Positions 41,305 through 50,786 of a stretch of 63,694 bases of DNA are shown piece after piece (positions within the stretch are counted from its first letter, which is position 1; each line of letters opens with the position of its first letter). Origin of the DNA: Sphingomonas lacusdianchii (GTDB lineage: Bacteria > Pseudomonadota > Alphaproteobacteria > Sphingomonadales > Sphingomonadaceae); contig NZ_JAKRET010000017.1 in the NCBI RefSeq assembly GCF_022664395.1, positions 1 through 63,694 on the forward strand, read 5' to 3'. The position numbers and the translations under genes are program-made. The notes beneath the pieces were generated by a model, which was given only the letters and a program-made list of their open reading frames with translations, made no database searches and was not told the origin of the DNA.

Positions 41305-43271
41305 TGCGTCTGCTCACCTTGATCCGGGCAATGCTCTCGCTGCGGCTGCTCGCCGCGCTCGCTGCGCTGCTGATCCCTGCTGCGGCATTCGCCGAACCCG
41401 GCGACGTGCAAACCGCATGGCGGCTGCTCGACTATATGGCCGTCGATTATGGAGGCGCGGTCGCGAACGGTCGGATCAAGAGCGCGTCGGAATACGCCGA
41501 AATGAATGAGTTTGCCGCGTCGGTCTCGACACGGCTTCAAGGCCTGCCGGCGAAGCCGGAGCGCCAAGCCCTCATTCAGCGGGCCGCCAACCTCCAAGCG
41601 GTAATCGCGGAAAAGGGATCGACTGAACAGGTGGCAACACTGGCGCACGGGCTCGCGGCCGATCTGCTGCGCGCCTACCCGGTGCCGCTCGCGCCCGATA
41701 AGGCTCCGAACCTCGTCTCCGGCCATGCCCTGTTCCAACAATCCTGCGCGTCCTGTCACGGCATGACGGGCAACGGCCGTGGCCCCGACGCCGCCAAGCT
41801 CGCGACACCCCCGATCGCCTTTACCGATGCCGAACGTGCGCGCCAGCGCAGCGTCTTCGCGCTCTATCAGGTGGTGACGCAGGGCATCGACGGGACGGCG
41901 ATGCAGAGCTTCGCCGATCTGCCGAACGATCAGCGCTGGGCGGTAGCATTCCGAGCCGGGAGCTTCGCCTTCACGGACGCGCAGGCGCGCGAAGGCGAGC
42001 GGCTGTGGAAATCCGATCCGACCCTTCGCCGTCGCATCCCGGACCTGAAAACCCTGGTCGCACTCACCCCGGCCGCGCTCGGCGCGGCGATCGGCGACGC
42101 CAAGGCTGACGCCGTGCTCGCGTTCCTGCGTCGCCACCCTGAACAGGTGATGCAACAGGCTCCCGGCTCGCTCGCGGTCGCCCGCGCCAAACTCGCCGAA
42201 AGCGTGGCCGCTGCCCGGCGTGGCGATGCGCGGATGGCAAAAGAGCTGGCGCTGTCAGCCTATCTCGATGGGTTCGAGCCGATCGAACCAACGCTCACCG
42301 CGCGCGACGCGACGCTGATGGGCCGAATCGAGGGCGCCATGGGGGAGTTCCGCGCCGCGATCGACCGGGGCGCATCGCCCGATGATCTCGCGGAGAAGGT
42401 CACGGTGCTGGGCGGCTTTTTCGATGATGCAGAAGCGGCGCTCGCGCCCGATGCCGCCACCGAGGCGTCCACGTTCCTGGGCGCGTTCACGATCCTGCTG
42501 CGTGAAGGGCTCGAAGCCCTGCTCATCGTCGTCGCCATGATCGCGTTCCTGCGTAAAGCCGAGCGCGGCGAGGCGCTGCGGTACGTGCATGGCGGCTGGG
42601 TCAGCGCGATCATCGCGGGCGGGATCACCTGGGCGGTCGCCACCTATGCGATCGGGATCAGCGGTGCGAGCCGGGAGCTGACGGAAGGGTTTGGCTCGCT
42701 GTTCGCCGCGGTCGTGCTGCTCTCGGTCGGGATTTGGATGCACGGCAAGGCGCAGGCCGATCAGTGGCAGCGCTATATTCGCGAGAAGATGTCGCGGGCG
42801 CTCTCGGGCGGGTCGGGCTGGTTCCTGTTCGGGCTGGCGTTCGTCGTAGTTTATCGCGAGGTCTTCGAGACGATCCTGTTCTATGCCGCGCTTTCGGCGC
42901 AAGGTGACAACGGGATGCTTCTCGCGGGGGCCGGGTCGGCGATTGGACTGCTCAGCCTGATCGCTTGGGCCATGCTTCGCTACAGTCGCAAGCTGCCGAT
43001 CGCGCAGTTCTTCCGCTATAGCTCCTGGCTCATGGCGGTCCTGACCGTCGTGCTGGCGGGTAAAGGCGTCGCCGCGCTCCAGGAAGCCGGCCTTATCAAC
43101 ATCGCACCGCTCGCGGACGTGCCACGGCTGTCGATGCTCGGCGTGTTTCCCACTTGGCAATCGGTGCTGGCGCAACTCCTGATGGCGGTCGCCATTGCGG
43201 TCGGGTTCGCCTGGAACGGGCGCGACCGATCCCGCTCGGGTTCCGGCTCAGTGACCCTTGGTTCGAATTAG
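41304..43271 (+). CDS. Cytochrome c-FTR1 permease fusion (PbrT-like)
   Basis: A 655-residue protein. After a signal peptide (AALLIPAAAFA) comes a helical domain, a cytochrome c site CASCHGMTGNG near 147, another helical stretch, and an FTR1 iron-permease domain of seven helices. Both permease REx(x)E motifs are present: REGLEA near 405 and REVFET near 515. Proteins of this build include PbrT, which takes up Pb(II), and iron permeases. GTG 41304 lies inside the CDF stop. The PbrR-like regulator favours the lead interpretation. Confidence 0.85.
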   Translation: MRLLTLIRAMLSLRLLAALAALLIPAAAFAEPGDVQTAWRLLDYMAVDYGGAVANGRIKSASEYAEMNEFAASVSTRLQGLPAKPERQALIQRAANLQAVIAEKGSTEQVATLAHGLAADLLRAYPVPLAPDKAPNLVSGHALFQQSCASCHGMTGNGRGPDAAKLATPPIAFTDAERARQRSVFALYQVVTQGIDGTAMQSFADLPNDQRWAVAFRAGSFAFTDAQAREGERLWKSDPTLRRRIPDLKTLVALTPAALGAAIGDAKADAVLAFLRRHPEQVMQQAPGSLAVARAKLAESVAAARRGDARMAKELALSAYLDGFEPIEPTLTARDATLMGRIEGAMGEFRAAIDRGASPDDLAEKVTVLGGFFDDAEAALAPDAATEASTFLGAFTILLREGLEALLIVVAMIAFLRKAERGEALRYVHGGWVSAIIAGGITWAVATYAIGISGASRELTEGFGSLFAAVVLLSVGIWMHGKAQADQWQRYIREKMSRALSGGSGWFLFGLAFVVVYREVFETILFYAALSAQGDNGMLLAGAGSAIGLLSLIAWAMLRYSRKLPIAQFFRYSSWLMAVLTVVLAGKGVAALQEAGLINIAPLADVPRLSMLGVFPTWQSVLAQLLMAVAIAVGFAWNGRDRSRSGSGSVTLGSN

Positions 43272-43311
43272 TGCAATGACATGAAAACCCTTCCGTGATA
43301 GAGGCAAGCTA

Positions 43312-43641
43312 GTGCGAGCCTTTTTGCCTTTCCTGACATGCCTGATGCTGGTCCTGACCAGCTTCTCCGGCATGGCCCATGCCGCCGATCTGGCGGGGGG
43401 AAGCATCGCGGGCGTTGAGTTCACGGTCCATACCGCCGGTGACATCGATCAGGTGCCATCGGACTCGGACAAGAATGTCCCGCATCATCACAATTATTGT
43501 CACGGACACGACGTCGGCGCGCCTGCGCGCACGACGATGGAATATACCCCCGTCCTCACAGTGCCCAAGCCGACAATCTCCGCCTCTGCGTCGCTCGACG
43601 GCCGCACCGGCATGGTCCATTTGAGGCCCCCCCAAGCCTGA
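43312..43641 (+). CDS. Small secreted His-containing protein ahead of czcCBA
   Basis: A 109-residue protein with a signal peptide (FLTCLMLVLTSFSGMAHAA) and a His-rich segment (VPHHHNYCHGHDVG) that could bind Zn(II). GTG 43312 is preceded by GAGG. It lies 60 bases ahead of czcC. Similar small secreted proteins often precede czc operons in sphingomonads, from memory. No named family is assigned. Confidence 0.7.
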   Translation: MRAFLPFLTCLMLVLTSFSGMAHAADLAGGSIAGVEFTVHTAGDIDQVPSDSDKNVPHHHNYCHGHDVGAPARTTMEYTPVLTVPKPTISASASLDGRTGMVHLRPPQA

Positions 43642-43701
43642 CGTCCGATTTGGGCGTGCGTTGGCGCGCCCCTGTCGATCATCGTCAGGAGTCCTATTTT
43701 C

Positions 43702-44979
43702 ATGAATCGTATCCTCGCGGCCATGCTGGCCGCAGCGTCTTGCGCCACGATGGCGCAGGCGCAGGTCGGACCGTCCGCGCCTGTTGCGCAGGATGCGCCG
43801 GTCTACACGCTTGACCAAGCGGTCAGTGCAGCGGGCGGTTCGGCCCCTGCTGCGGAAGCGGCGACAGCTGGAATCGACGCGGCCCGTGCAGGTCGCACAG
43901 TCGCCGGCTTGCGGCCCAATCCGGTGGTTCAAGGCCAAGTCGAGAATGTCATCGGCTCCGGGCCGTATCGGGGGGTCCGCAGCGCGGAAACCACGGTCGG
44001 CTTTGCGATCCCGATCGAGCTAGGCGGCAAGCGCGGCGCCCGCGTCGCGGTCGCCAATGCGCAATTGTCCCGGGCCGAGATCCAGGCCGCGATCATCGCG
44101 GCGGATGTCCGGCTTCAGGTAACGCAGCTCTATGTCGAAGCGGTCGCGGCCGATCGCCGGGTAATGACAGCCCGCGATCAGGCCCGGATCGCCAGCGATG
44201 CGCTGCGGGCCGCGAGCGTTCGCGTGCAGGCAGGGCGGGCATCGCCACTCGAGCAACAGCGCGCGGATGTCGCGCGTATCAATGCCGACGCCAATGTGGA
44301 GCGGCAGCTTCGCTTGGCCGAGGCGGCCCGCGCCAATCTGGCGCGTCGGATCGGACGGCCGATCGACGGCCTGCTCGATGACACGCTGCTCGATCGCCTT
44401 CCCGGTGTGAACGTCTATGGGCCGTTGGCACCGGTCAACACGACCGGCACACTCGCGCTGGCGGCAGCCAACGCGGATTTCTCCATTGCCGAAGCCGGCG
44501 TGCGGCTCGCGCGCGCCAATCGCGTGCCTGACCTGAACGTCGGGCCGTCGATCCGCCGCCTGGAAGCGACCAACGACATGGCGGCGGTGTTCAGCGTGTC
44601 GATCCCGATCCCGGTGTTCAACAATGGTCGCGCCGCGATTGCGCAGGCGACCGCGCAGCGGACCCAGGCGGATGCGCAGCGCCGCGTGACCGCGCTCGAC
44701 ATCGAACAGGCGATCACGGACGCGCAGGCGCAGGCGGCCAATGCCGCAACGACGGCTCGTGCGGCGTCGGGGCCGGCGCTGGCGGCTGCACAGGAGGCCG
44801 CCCGCATCGCGCGGATCGGCTATCGCGAGGGCAAGTTCGGCCAGCTCGAATTGCTCGATGCTGAACGCACGCTCGCCGAAACGCGGGTCGCCGCGATCGA
44901 CGCGCTTGCCAATTACCAGAATGCCCGCGCGCAAGTGGAGCGACTGACCGCTCGTGCGCCCAATGGGGGGAATCAGTGA
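43702..44979 (+). CDS. czcC: Outer-membrane efflux channel CzcC
   Basis: A 425-residue TolC-like protein with signal peptide (SCATMAQAQ). It has two repeats of long helices and strands: LRPNPVVQGQVENVIGSG and VGFAIPIELGGKRGARVAVA in the first, VPDLNVGPSIRRLE and FSVSIPIPVFNNGRAAIAQA in the second. It forms the exit duct for the CzcBA pump. AGGAG stands before ATG 43702. The stop overlaps czcB. Confidence 0.9.
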   Translation: MNRILAAMLAAASCATMAQAQVGPSAPVAQDAPVYTLDQAVSAAGGSAPAAEAATAGIDAARAGRTVAGLRPNPVVQGQVENVIGSGPYRGVRSAETTVGFAIPIELGGKRGARVAVANAQLSRAEIQAAIIAADVRLQVTQLYVEAVAADRRVMTARDQARIASDALRAASVRVQAGRASPLEQQRADVARINADANVERQLRLAEAARANLARRIGRPIDGLLDDTLLDRLPGVNVYGPLAPVNTTGTLALAAANADFSIAEAGVRLARANRVPDLNVGPSIRRLEATNDMAAVFSVSIPIPVFNNGRAAIAQATAQRTQADAQRRVTALDIEQAITDAQAQAANAATTARAASGPALAAAQEAARIARIGYREGKFGQLELLDAERTLAETRVAAIDALANYQNARAQVERLTARAPNGGNQ

Positions 44980-46157
44980 TGAAGAGCTTTTATCTCGCGG
45001 GCGCGGCGTCGCTCGCCCTGCTCTTGGCTGCCTGCGGCGGCAAGGATGGCGGAAACGAGGCAACTGCCGAAGGCGCAGCTGCCAATGAGACGGCAGCGGG
45101 CACGGAAAAGGGCGGTGCTGAAGGCGGTCATGCCGGTGAAGGCGTCGTCACATTGGGTGCCGACCAGATCGCCACAGCGGGCGTCCAGGTCGGACGGCCG
45201 ATCATCGGCGGGGCCGGGACGATCGAGCTGCCCGCGATCATCGAGGGCGACCCACAGGGAACGCAGGTCGTCTCGGCCGCAATTGCGGGACGCGTGGTCG
45301 CGCTCACCCGTAACCTCGGCCAATCGGTCGGACGCGGCCAGACCATTGCGGTCATCGAAAGCCGCGAGGCGGCGCAGATCAAGGGCGAGGTCGAGGCGGC
45401 GCGGGCGCGGCTTCAGCTCGCTAATTCGAACCTCGCGCGCGAACAGCGGCTGTTCGCGCAGAGAGTCTCCCCTGAACAGGATCTGATCGCCGCCCGCACA
45501 GCGGCGACGGAGGCGCGGATCGCCCTGACGCAGGCGCAGAGCATGGTTTCGGCGGCGGGTGTCGGCGGCGGCGGGCTCAACCGGCTCGGCATTGCCGCGC
45601 CGATCTCGGGCCAGATCATTGCGCGCCCCGTGACGCTGGGACAAACGGTCGCGGCGGATGCCGAACTCTATCGCATCGCCAACCTGAGCCAGGTGTCGAT
45701 CGCGCTTAATCTCAAGCCCGAGGATGCGGGCCGGGTGCGTCCCGGCAATACGGTGCTGGTGAAGGCGGCAGGCCGTCAGGCGACCGCCCGCGTGACCTTC
45801 GTGTCGCCGGCGCTTGATCCGCAGACGCGGCTCGTGCCTGCGCTCGCCACCCTCGACAATCGCGGTGGCGAATGGCGGGTCGGCGAGCCTGTGACGGCAG
45901 CCGTGCAGCTCACGGGCAGCGGCGGGAGCGGGGCGGTCCGCGTGCCGACGACGGCGGTCCAGAGTTTCGAGGGCAAGTCGGTCGTGTTCGTGCGCACGCC
46001 CACCGGCTTCAAGGCGACCCCGGTCCAGCTCGGCGATGCGTCGGGCGACACGGTGATCGTCCGGTCGGGCCTGACCGGCAACGAACAGATCGCCACCACC
46101 GGAAGTTTCACGCTCAAGGCCGAGATCGGCAAGGGCGAAGCGAGCCACGAGGATTAA
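44979..46157 (+). CDS. czcB: RND periplasmic adaptor CzcB (lipoprotein)
   Basis: A 392-residue membrane fusion protein with a lipoprotein signal (ALLLAAC). An acidic, Glu/Gly/His-containing linker follows, and then lipoyl and hairpin domains (AIAGRVVALTRNLGQSVGRG and IAAPISGQIIARPVTLGQTV). It joins CzcA and CzcC. ATG 44979 is taken; GTG 44976 in the same frame is equally close to the ribosome site. It is three bases from czcA. Confidence 0.9.
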   Translation: MKSFYLAGAASLALLLAACGGKDGGNEATAEGAAANETAAGTEKGGAEGGHAGEGVVTLGADQIATAGVQVGRPIIGGAGTIELPAIIEGDPQGTQVVSAAIAGRVVALTRNLGQSVGRGQTIAVIESREAAQIKGEVEAARARLQLANSNLAREQRLFAQRVSPEQDLIAARTAATEARIALTQAQSMVSAAGVGGGGLNRLGIAAPISGQIIARPVTLGQTVAADAELYRIANLSQVSIALNLKPEDAGRVRPGNTVLVKAAGRQATARVTFVSPALDPQTRLVPALATLDNRGGEWRVGEPVTAAVQLTGSGGSGAVRVPTTAVQSFEGKSVVFVRTPTGFKATPVQLGDASGDTVIVRSGLTGNEQIATTGSFTLKAEIGKGEASHED

Positions 46158-46160
46158 GCC

Positions 46161-49100
46161 ATGATCGCCCGTATCGTAACCTGGGCGGTCGAGAAGCGCT
46201 GGCTAGTCCTGCTCCTCACCGTCATCGTCGCCGCCATCGGCGCCTTTTCCCTCTACCGGCTACCGATCGACGCGGTGCCGGACATCACCAACAATCAGGT
46301 CCAGATCAACGTCCGCGCGCCTGCCCTCTCGCCCGAGCTGGTCGAGAAGCAGGTGTCGTTTCCAATCGAAACCGCGCTCGCCGGCACCCCCGGCCTGGAA
46401 TATACGCGCTCGTTGAGCCGCAACGGCTTCGCGCAGATCACGGCGGTCTTTTCGGACGCGACGGACATCTATTTCGCCCGCCAGCAGGTGGGCGAGCGTC
46501 TGCGGGGCGTGCAAGAGAATCTGCCCGACGGCGTGAACCCTGAAATGGGTCCGATCGCGACAGGCCTGGGCGAGGTGTACATGTACACCGTTCGTCTCGA
46601 TCATCGCGAGGACGACAAGCACAAGCCCGGTGAACCGGGCCAACAGCCCGATGGCAGCTACATCACGCCAGAGGGCGAGCGACTGACGACCGAAGAGGAC
46701 AAGGCGACCTACCTGCGCACCGCGCAGGACTGGATCGTGACGCCGCTTCTGAAGACCACACCGGGCCTCGCCGGTGTCGACTCGATTGGCGGTTACGCCA
46801 AGCAGTTCCTCGTCGTGCCCGACGTGCAGAAGCTGGCCTCGCTCGGCATCACGCTGACGGACCTGGGAAATGCGCTGGAGCGCAATAACACCAGCGTCGG
46901 CGGTGGCTTCGTCAATCGCAATGGCGAAGGTCTGGCTGTTCGCTCGGATGCGCTCGTTCGCAATGCCAGCGAGTTGGCCAGGACCGTGATCGCGACACGT
47001 AACGGCGTGCCGATCACGGTCGAACAAGTTGCGACTGTGAAGACGGGTCAGGCGATCCGCATGGGTTCGGCATCGGAGAACGGTACCGAAGTCGTCGTCG
47101 GCACGGCGATCATGCGGATCGGCGAGAACAGCCGCATCGTGTCGACCGCGGTCGCTGAGAAACTGAAGACGATCAACGCTTCGCTGCCTCCTGACGTCGT
47201 AATTCAGCCGGTGCTGAACCGCACCGAGCTGGTCAATTCGACGATCAAGACGGTCGCGAGAAACCTGTCCGAAGGCGCGGTGCTGGTCATCGTCGTGCTC
47301 TTCCTGCTGCTCGGCAACTTCCGTGCGGCCCTGATCGCGGCGTTGGTCATCCCGATCACCATGATGCTGACAGGCTTTGGTATGCTGCGCGCTGGGGTCT
47401 CGGCCAATCTGATGAGCCTTGGGGCTTTGGACTTCGGTCTGATCGTCGACGGCGCCGTCATCATTGTCGAAAACGCGCTGCGCCGGCTTGCCGAGCAACA
47501 GCATCATGAAGGCCGATTGCTCAGCGTCAAGGAACGGCTCGCGACCGTGGCAGCCGCTGCGCGTGAGATGATCCGTCCCTCTGTGTACGGGCAGGCAATC
47601 ATCATCCTCGTCTACGTACCGCTGCTCACGCTGACCGGCGTGGAGGGTAAAACGTTCGGACCGATGGCGCTGACCGTCATCATCGCGCTCGCCTTCGCCT
47701 TCATCCTCTCTCTCACCTTCGTGCCGGCGATGATTGCGATCTGGCTGTCGAAGAAGGTCGAGGAGAAGGACGGCCGCATCATCACGTGGCTGAAGAAGCG
47801 CTACGAACCCGGTCTCGACCGGGCCATGAAGCGCCCGACGCTGACGATCGGTGCGGGTGTGGGAAGCCTTGTGGTGGCGGCGCTTGCTTTCACTACGCTC
47901 GGCTCGGTGTTCCTGCCGCAGCTCGACGAAGGCGATTTGCTGATCCAGTCGCTCCGCATTCCGGCAACGTCGGTCCAGCAGAGCCAGGCGATGCAGGTGC
48001 CGATCGAGCGGATGATGTCGAAGCAGCCGGAGGTGCAATTCGTCTATTCCAAGACGGGCACCGCCGAGCTGGCGGCCGACCCGATGCCGCCGAACGCGAC
48101 CGACATGTTCGTCATCCTGAAGCCGCGCAAGGATTGGCCGGATCCTGAGCTTCCCAAGGAGGAGCTGGTCAGCCGGATCGAGGGTAATCTCGCGAAGATT
48201 CCGGGAAATGCCTACGAGATCACCCAGCCCATCCAGATGCGCTTCAACGAGCTGATCGCCGGCGTGCGCGGCGACATCGCGGTGAAGGTGTTCGGGGACG
48301 ACTTCAACCAGATGAACCGGACGGCCGAGCAAATCGCGGCGGTGCTGCGCAGAACGCAAGGCGCAGCGGACGTGAAGGTGGAGCAGACGACCGGTCTTCC
48401 CATGCTCGACATTCGCGTCAACCGCGACGCGATGGCGCGGTTGGGCGTTACGGCTCAGGATGTGCAGGACACCGTGACTGCGACGATCGGCGGGCGAACA
48501 TCGGGCCAGATCTTCGAGGGCGACCGTCGCTTCCCCGTGGTGATCCGCCTGTCGGAGGCGCAGCGTGCCGACATCGGCCTGCTCCAACAGGTGCAGGTGC
48601 CGGTGGCAGGCGGCGGCTATGTACCGCTGTCCAGCGTCGCCGAGATCAAGGTGGTCGATGGTCCGAACCAGATCAGCCGCGAGAACGGCAAGCGGCGCGT
48701 GGTGGTGCAAGCCAACGTGCGTGGCCGCGACGTCGGATCCGTCGTGGCGGATGCGCAGGCGGCGATCGGCAGCCAACTCCGGCTGCCTGCCGGCACCTAT
48801 CTCGAATGGGGCGGCCAGTTCGAGAACCTCCAATCGGCAAGCGAACGGCTGAAGCTGGTCATTCCGGCTTGCTTCATCTTGATCCTGCTGCTCCTCTACG
48901 GGGCGTTGGGATCGGTCCGCGACGCCGCGATCGTGTTCACCGGCGTGCCTTTCGCGCTGGTGGGCGGCGTCCTGTTGCTGTTCCTGCGGGGCATGGACTT
49001 CTCGATCTCGGCGGCAGTGGGCTTCATCGCCCTCTCGGGCATCGCGGTCCTCAACGGCCTCGTCATGGTCAGCTCGATCCAAGATCTGATCCGATCAGGG

Positions 49101-49406
49101 ATGAGCCGCGAGGAAGCCGCGCATGTTGGCGCGATGCAGCGTCTGCGACCCGTCATCATGACCGCGCTAGTCGCCAGCCTCGGCTTCGTGCCGATGGCGC
49201 TGGGCGAAGGCGCCGGCGCAGAGGTTCAAAAGCCTTTGGCGACGGTCGTCATCGGCGGTCTGATCTCGGCGACGCTTCTTACGCTGTTCGTGCTGCCGAC
49301 ACTCTATGCCCGGTTCGGGCAGAAAGTGATCGAGAAACCCGAGCACTACAATGAGGAGCATGAAGGGGACGACCACGGTCAGACCTTCGTGAACAACTTG
49401 GCCTGA
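46161..49406 (+). CDS. czcA: Heavy-metal RND efflux pump CzcA
   Basis: A 1081-residue HME-RND pump with twelve helices. The N-terminus is RLPIDAVPDITNNQVQINV; helix 4 carries LDFGLIVDGAVIIVEN, the Asp/Glu proton-relay motif of Zn/Co/Cd-type pumps. It removes Zn(II), Cd(II) or Co(II) from the periplasm or cytoplasm. It is complete in length and followed directly by a strong terminator. The C-terminal tail is acidic and His-containing (HYNEEHEGDDHGQ). Confidence 0.93.
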   Translation: MIARIVTWAVEKRWLVLLLTVIVAAIGAFSLYRLPIDAVPDITNNQVQINVRAPALSPELVEKQVSFPIETALAGTPGLEYTRSLSRNGFAQITAVFSDATDIYFARQQVGERLRGVQENLPDGVNPEMGPIATGLGEVYMYTVRLDHREDDKHKPGEPGQQPDGSYITPEGERLTTEEDKATYLRTAQDWIVTPLLKTTPGLAGVDSIGGYAKQFLVVPDVQKLASLGITLTDLGNALERNNTSVGGGFVNRNGEGLAVRSDALVRNASELARTVIATRNGVPITVEQVATVKTGQAIRMGSASENGTEVVVGTAIMRIGENSRIVSTAVAEKLKTINASLPPDVVIQPVLNRTELVNSTIKTVARNLSEGAVLVIVVLFLLLGNFRAALIAALVIPITMMLTGFGMLRAGVSANLMSLGALDFGLIVDGAVIIVENALRRLAEQQHHEGRLLSVKERLATVAAAAREMIRPSVYGQAIIILVYVPLLTLTGVEGKTFGPMALTVIIALAFAFILSLTFVPAMIAIWLSKKVEEKDGRIITWLKKRYEPGLDRAMKRPTLTIGAGVGSLVVAALAFTTLGSVFLPQLDEGDLLIQSLRIPATSVQQSQAMQVPIERMMSKQPEVQFVYSKTGTAELAADPMPPNATDMFVILKPRKDWPDPELPKEELVSRIEGNLAKIPGNAYEITQPIQMRFNELIAGVRGDIAVKVFGDDFNQMNRTAEQIAAVLRRTQGAADVKVEQTTGLPMLDIRVNRDAMARLGVTAQDVQDTVTATIGGRTSGQIFEGDRRFPVVIRLSEAQRADIGLLQQVQVPVAGGGYVPLSSVAEIKVVDGPNQISRENGKRRVVVQANVRGRDVGSVVADAQAAIGSQLRLPAGTYLEWGGQFENLQSASERLKLVIPACFILILLLLYGALGSVRDAAIVFTGVPFALVGGVLLLFLRGMDFSISAAVGFIALSGIAVLNGLVMVSSIQDLIRSGMSREEAAHVGAMQRLRPVIMTALVASLGFVPMALGEGAGAEVQKPLATVVIGGLISATLLTLFVLPTLYARFGQKVIEKPEHYNEEHEGDDHGQTFVNNLA

Positions 49407-49408
49407 TG

Positions 49409-49443
49409 GATGGGCGGGGCGATCCGCGATCGCCCCGCCCATC
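49409..49443. terminator. Perfect 16-base stem after czcA
   Basis: GATGGGCGGGGCGATC (49409-49424) and its exact complement (49428-49443) enclose only CGC. It begins just after the czcA stop. No T run follows, but the stability should halt or attenuate transcription, or protect the czc mRNA end. Confidence 0.7.
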
Positions 49444-49459
49444 TCTGGGAGATGGGGAT

Positions 49460-49948
49460 ATGCCTCGCACCATAACCAGCTCGATGCTTCACGGCGGGCC
49501 ACTGCGCATCTGGTCGGCACTCACCGATCCGGATCATCGCCGGGCGTGGAGTCCGCTCGTATTTCTCGATGATCCGTCCCGGCTCGGCGACACAGAATGC
49601 ACCTTTGCGATCCAGGGCATCACCCGGCCAATTCGGACGCCAGCACGGATTGATCGATTCGATAAACCGCACGCCTTCGCTTGGTCCTGCGGCATCCCCT
49701 ATCTGTTCACGCTCGAAGAGCGGTACGAGCTGGCGGGGGACGATGGCGGCACCAGGCTAACGCATAGCTGCACGCTGCGCGGGGCGCTCTCCCTGCCGTT
49801 CGCGGCGATGATGTTGCGCCGCCTGCGATCCCTGATGGTCGAATCTGACGATCGCCTCGCAACCTATCTCCGCTGGCGGGTAGGTCAGCCTGCCCGGGCT
49901 ATCAATCGTCAGCGCGTCCCCTTCCGCTACAGGAGGAAGGCGCGATGA
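49460..49948 (+). CDS. SRPBCC (START-like) domain protein
   Basis: A 162-residue cytoplasmic protein with the SRPBCC helix-grip fold pattern: GGPLRIWSALTDPDHRRAWSP near the start and TRLTHSCTLRGALSLPFAAMMLRRL before the last helix. Such proteins bind hydrophobic ligands. ATG 49460 follows GGGAGATGGGG. The next gene overlaps by four bases. Ligand and link to zinc are unknown. Confidence 0.75.
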   Translation: MPRTITSSMLHGGPLRIWSALTDPDHRRAWSPLVFLDDPSRLGDTECTFAIQGITRPIRTPARIDRFDKPHAFAWSCGIPYLFTLEERYELAGDDGGTRLTHSCTLRGALSLPFAAMMLRRLRSLMVESDDRLATYLRWRVGQPARAINRQRVPFRYRRKAR

Positions 49949-50322
49949 TGATGCACTGTAAGCGGGTGCTGCCCGCCGTCATCCTCGTTGTCGGGCTCGC
50001 GGCGTGCTCGGAAAGAAAGCCGCCAGCCCCGCCAACGGAGCAGCAGATCCATTCGTCCGACAGCGCCGTGGCGACCGGGGAAATGGGGCGGCATAGATAT
50101 CGCTGTTCCGACGGGGAACCGCTGTTCGTCGATTACAAGGACAACGGCCTGCAGATCGATTTGCGGCGCTCCAACGGGGGACCGCCGATGATGCTGACCG
50201 CGCCAGCGCAGGGCCTGCAATATGTCGGCGAAACAGCCACCGCGACCTTCAAGGGGTCGCAGCTCACCATCGTGGAAGGCGATGGCCGTACCCGGATCTG
50301 CGAGCGGGAAGGCACGCGATGA
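49945..50322 (+). CDS. MliC-like lipoprotein 1
   Basis: A 125-residue lipoprotein (signal with lipobox VVGLAAC). The domain RYRCSDGEPLFVDYKDNGLQIDL, then GLQYVGETATATFKGSQLTIV and a C-terminal RICEREG, gives a pair of Cys. This follows the pattern of MliC/PliC inhibitors of c-type lysozyme. It overlaps its neighbours on both sides by four bases. In a zinc operon it may protect the cell wall or bind metal; both are inference. Confidence 0.75.
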   Translation: MMMHCKRVLPAVILVVGLAACSERKPPAPPTEQQIHSSDSAVATGEMGRHRYRCSDGEPLFVDYKDNGLQIDLRRSNGGPPMMLTAPAQGLQYVGETATATFKGSQLTIVEGDGRTRICEREGTR

Positions 50323-50783
50323 ACTGCCCTGCCTTCGAACGCCACAGGGCGCTTCGTCGGAAGAGACCGATGTCTGACACGTCGATTTCAAATGTGACAA
50401 CCTTGTGCGGCCTGAATCGGGCCGGTCTGGCGATCGCGCGCCTCGGCGTCGTTCTCGTCTCCGGGGCGGTTATAGGGGCGTGTAATCCAGCGCCGACCCA
50501 GCCTACCGAGCCGGCGCATGAAAAGCATCTGACGTCGAAACTAATCGCGCAGCGCATCATGTACTGCGACGACGGCACACGCGCCGATGTCGACTTCATC
50601 GATGACGGCTTGAAAATGGCCGTCACCTGGCTGCCGAAGGGCAGGACCGAGATCCTGCGCGCGCAGCGAACCGGTGACGAGTTTCGCGGCGACCATTCGC
50701 GGGCTGTCGTGGCGGGCGGATCGATCGCGTTCACGCGACGCGGGAAGATCCGCGTCTGCCACCGAACCCCGGAGGAGTCCTAG
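50319..50783 (+). CDS. MliC-like lipoprotein 2
   Basis: A 154-residue protein. A long, hydrophobic N-terminal part ends in a lipobox (VSGAVIGAC), followed by an MliC-like domain: IMYCDDGTRADVDFIDDGLKMAV and KIRVCHRTPEES. It is a diverged second copy of the preceding gene. The start at 50319 overlaps the previous stop; a later ATG at 50370 gives a more normal signal length. Function as above. Confidence 0.65.
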   Translation: MNCPAFERHRALRRKRPMSDTSISNVTTLCGLNRAGLAIARLGVVLVSGAVIGACNPAPTQPTEPAHEKHLTSKLIAQRIMYCDDGTRADVDFIDDGLKMAVTWLPKGRTEILRAQRTGDEFRGDHSRAVVAGGSIAFTRRGKIRVCHRTPEES

Positions 50784-50786
50784 GAA

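Noticed and set aside
46260..49082. A 940-codon open frame on the minus strand opposite czcA
   Set aside because: It is the antisense shadow of a clearly conserved RND pump. No ribosome site or protein-like features are seen.
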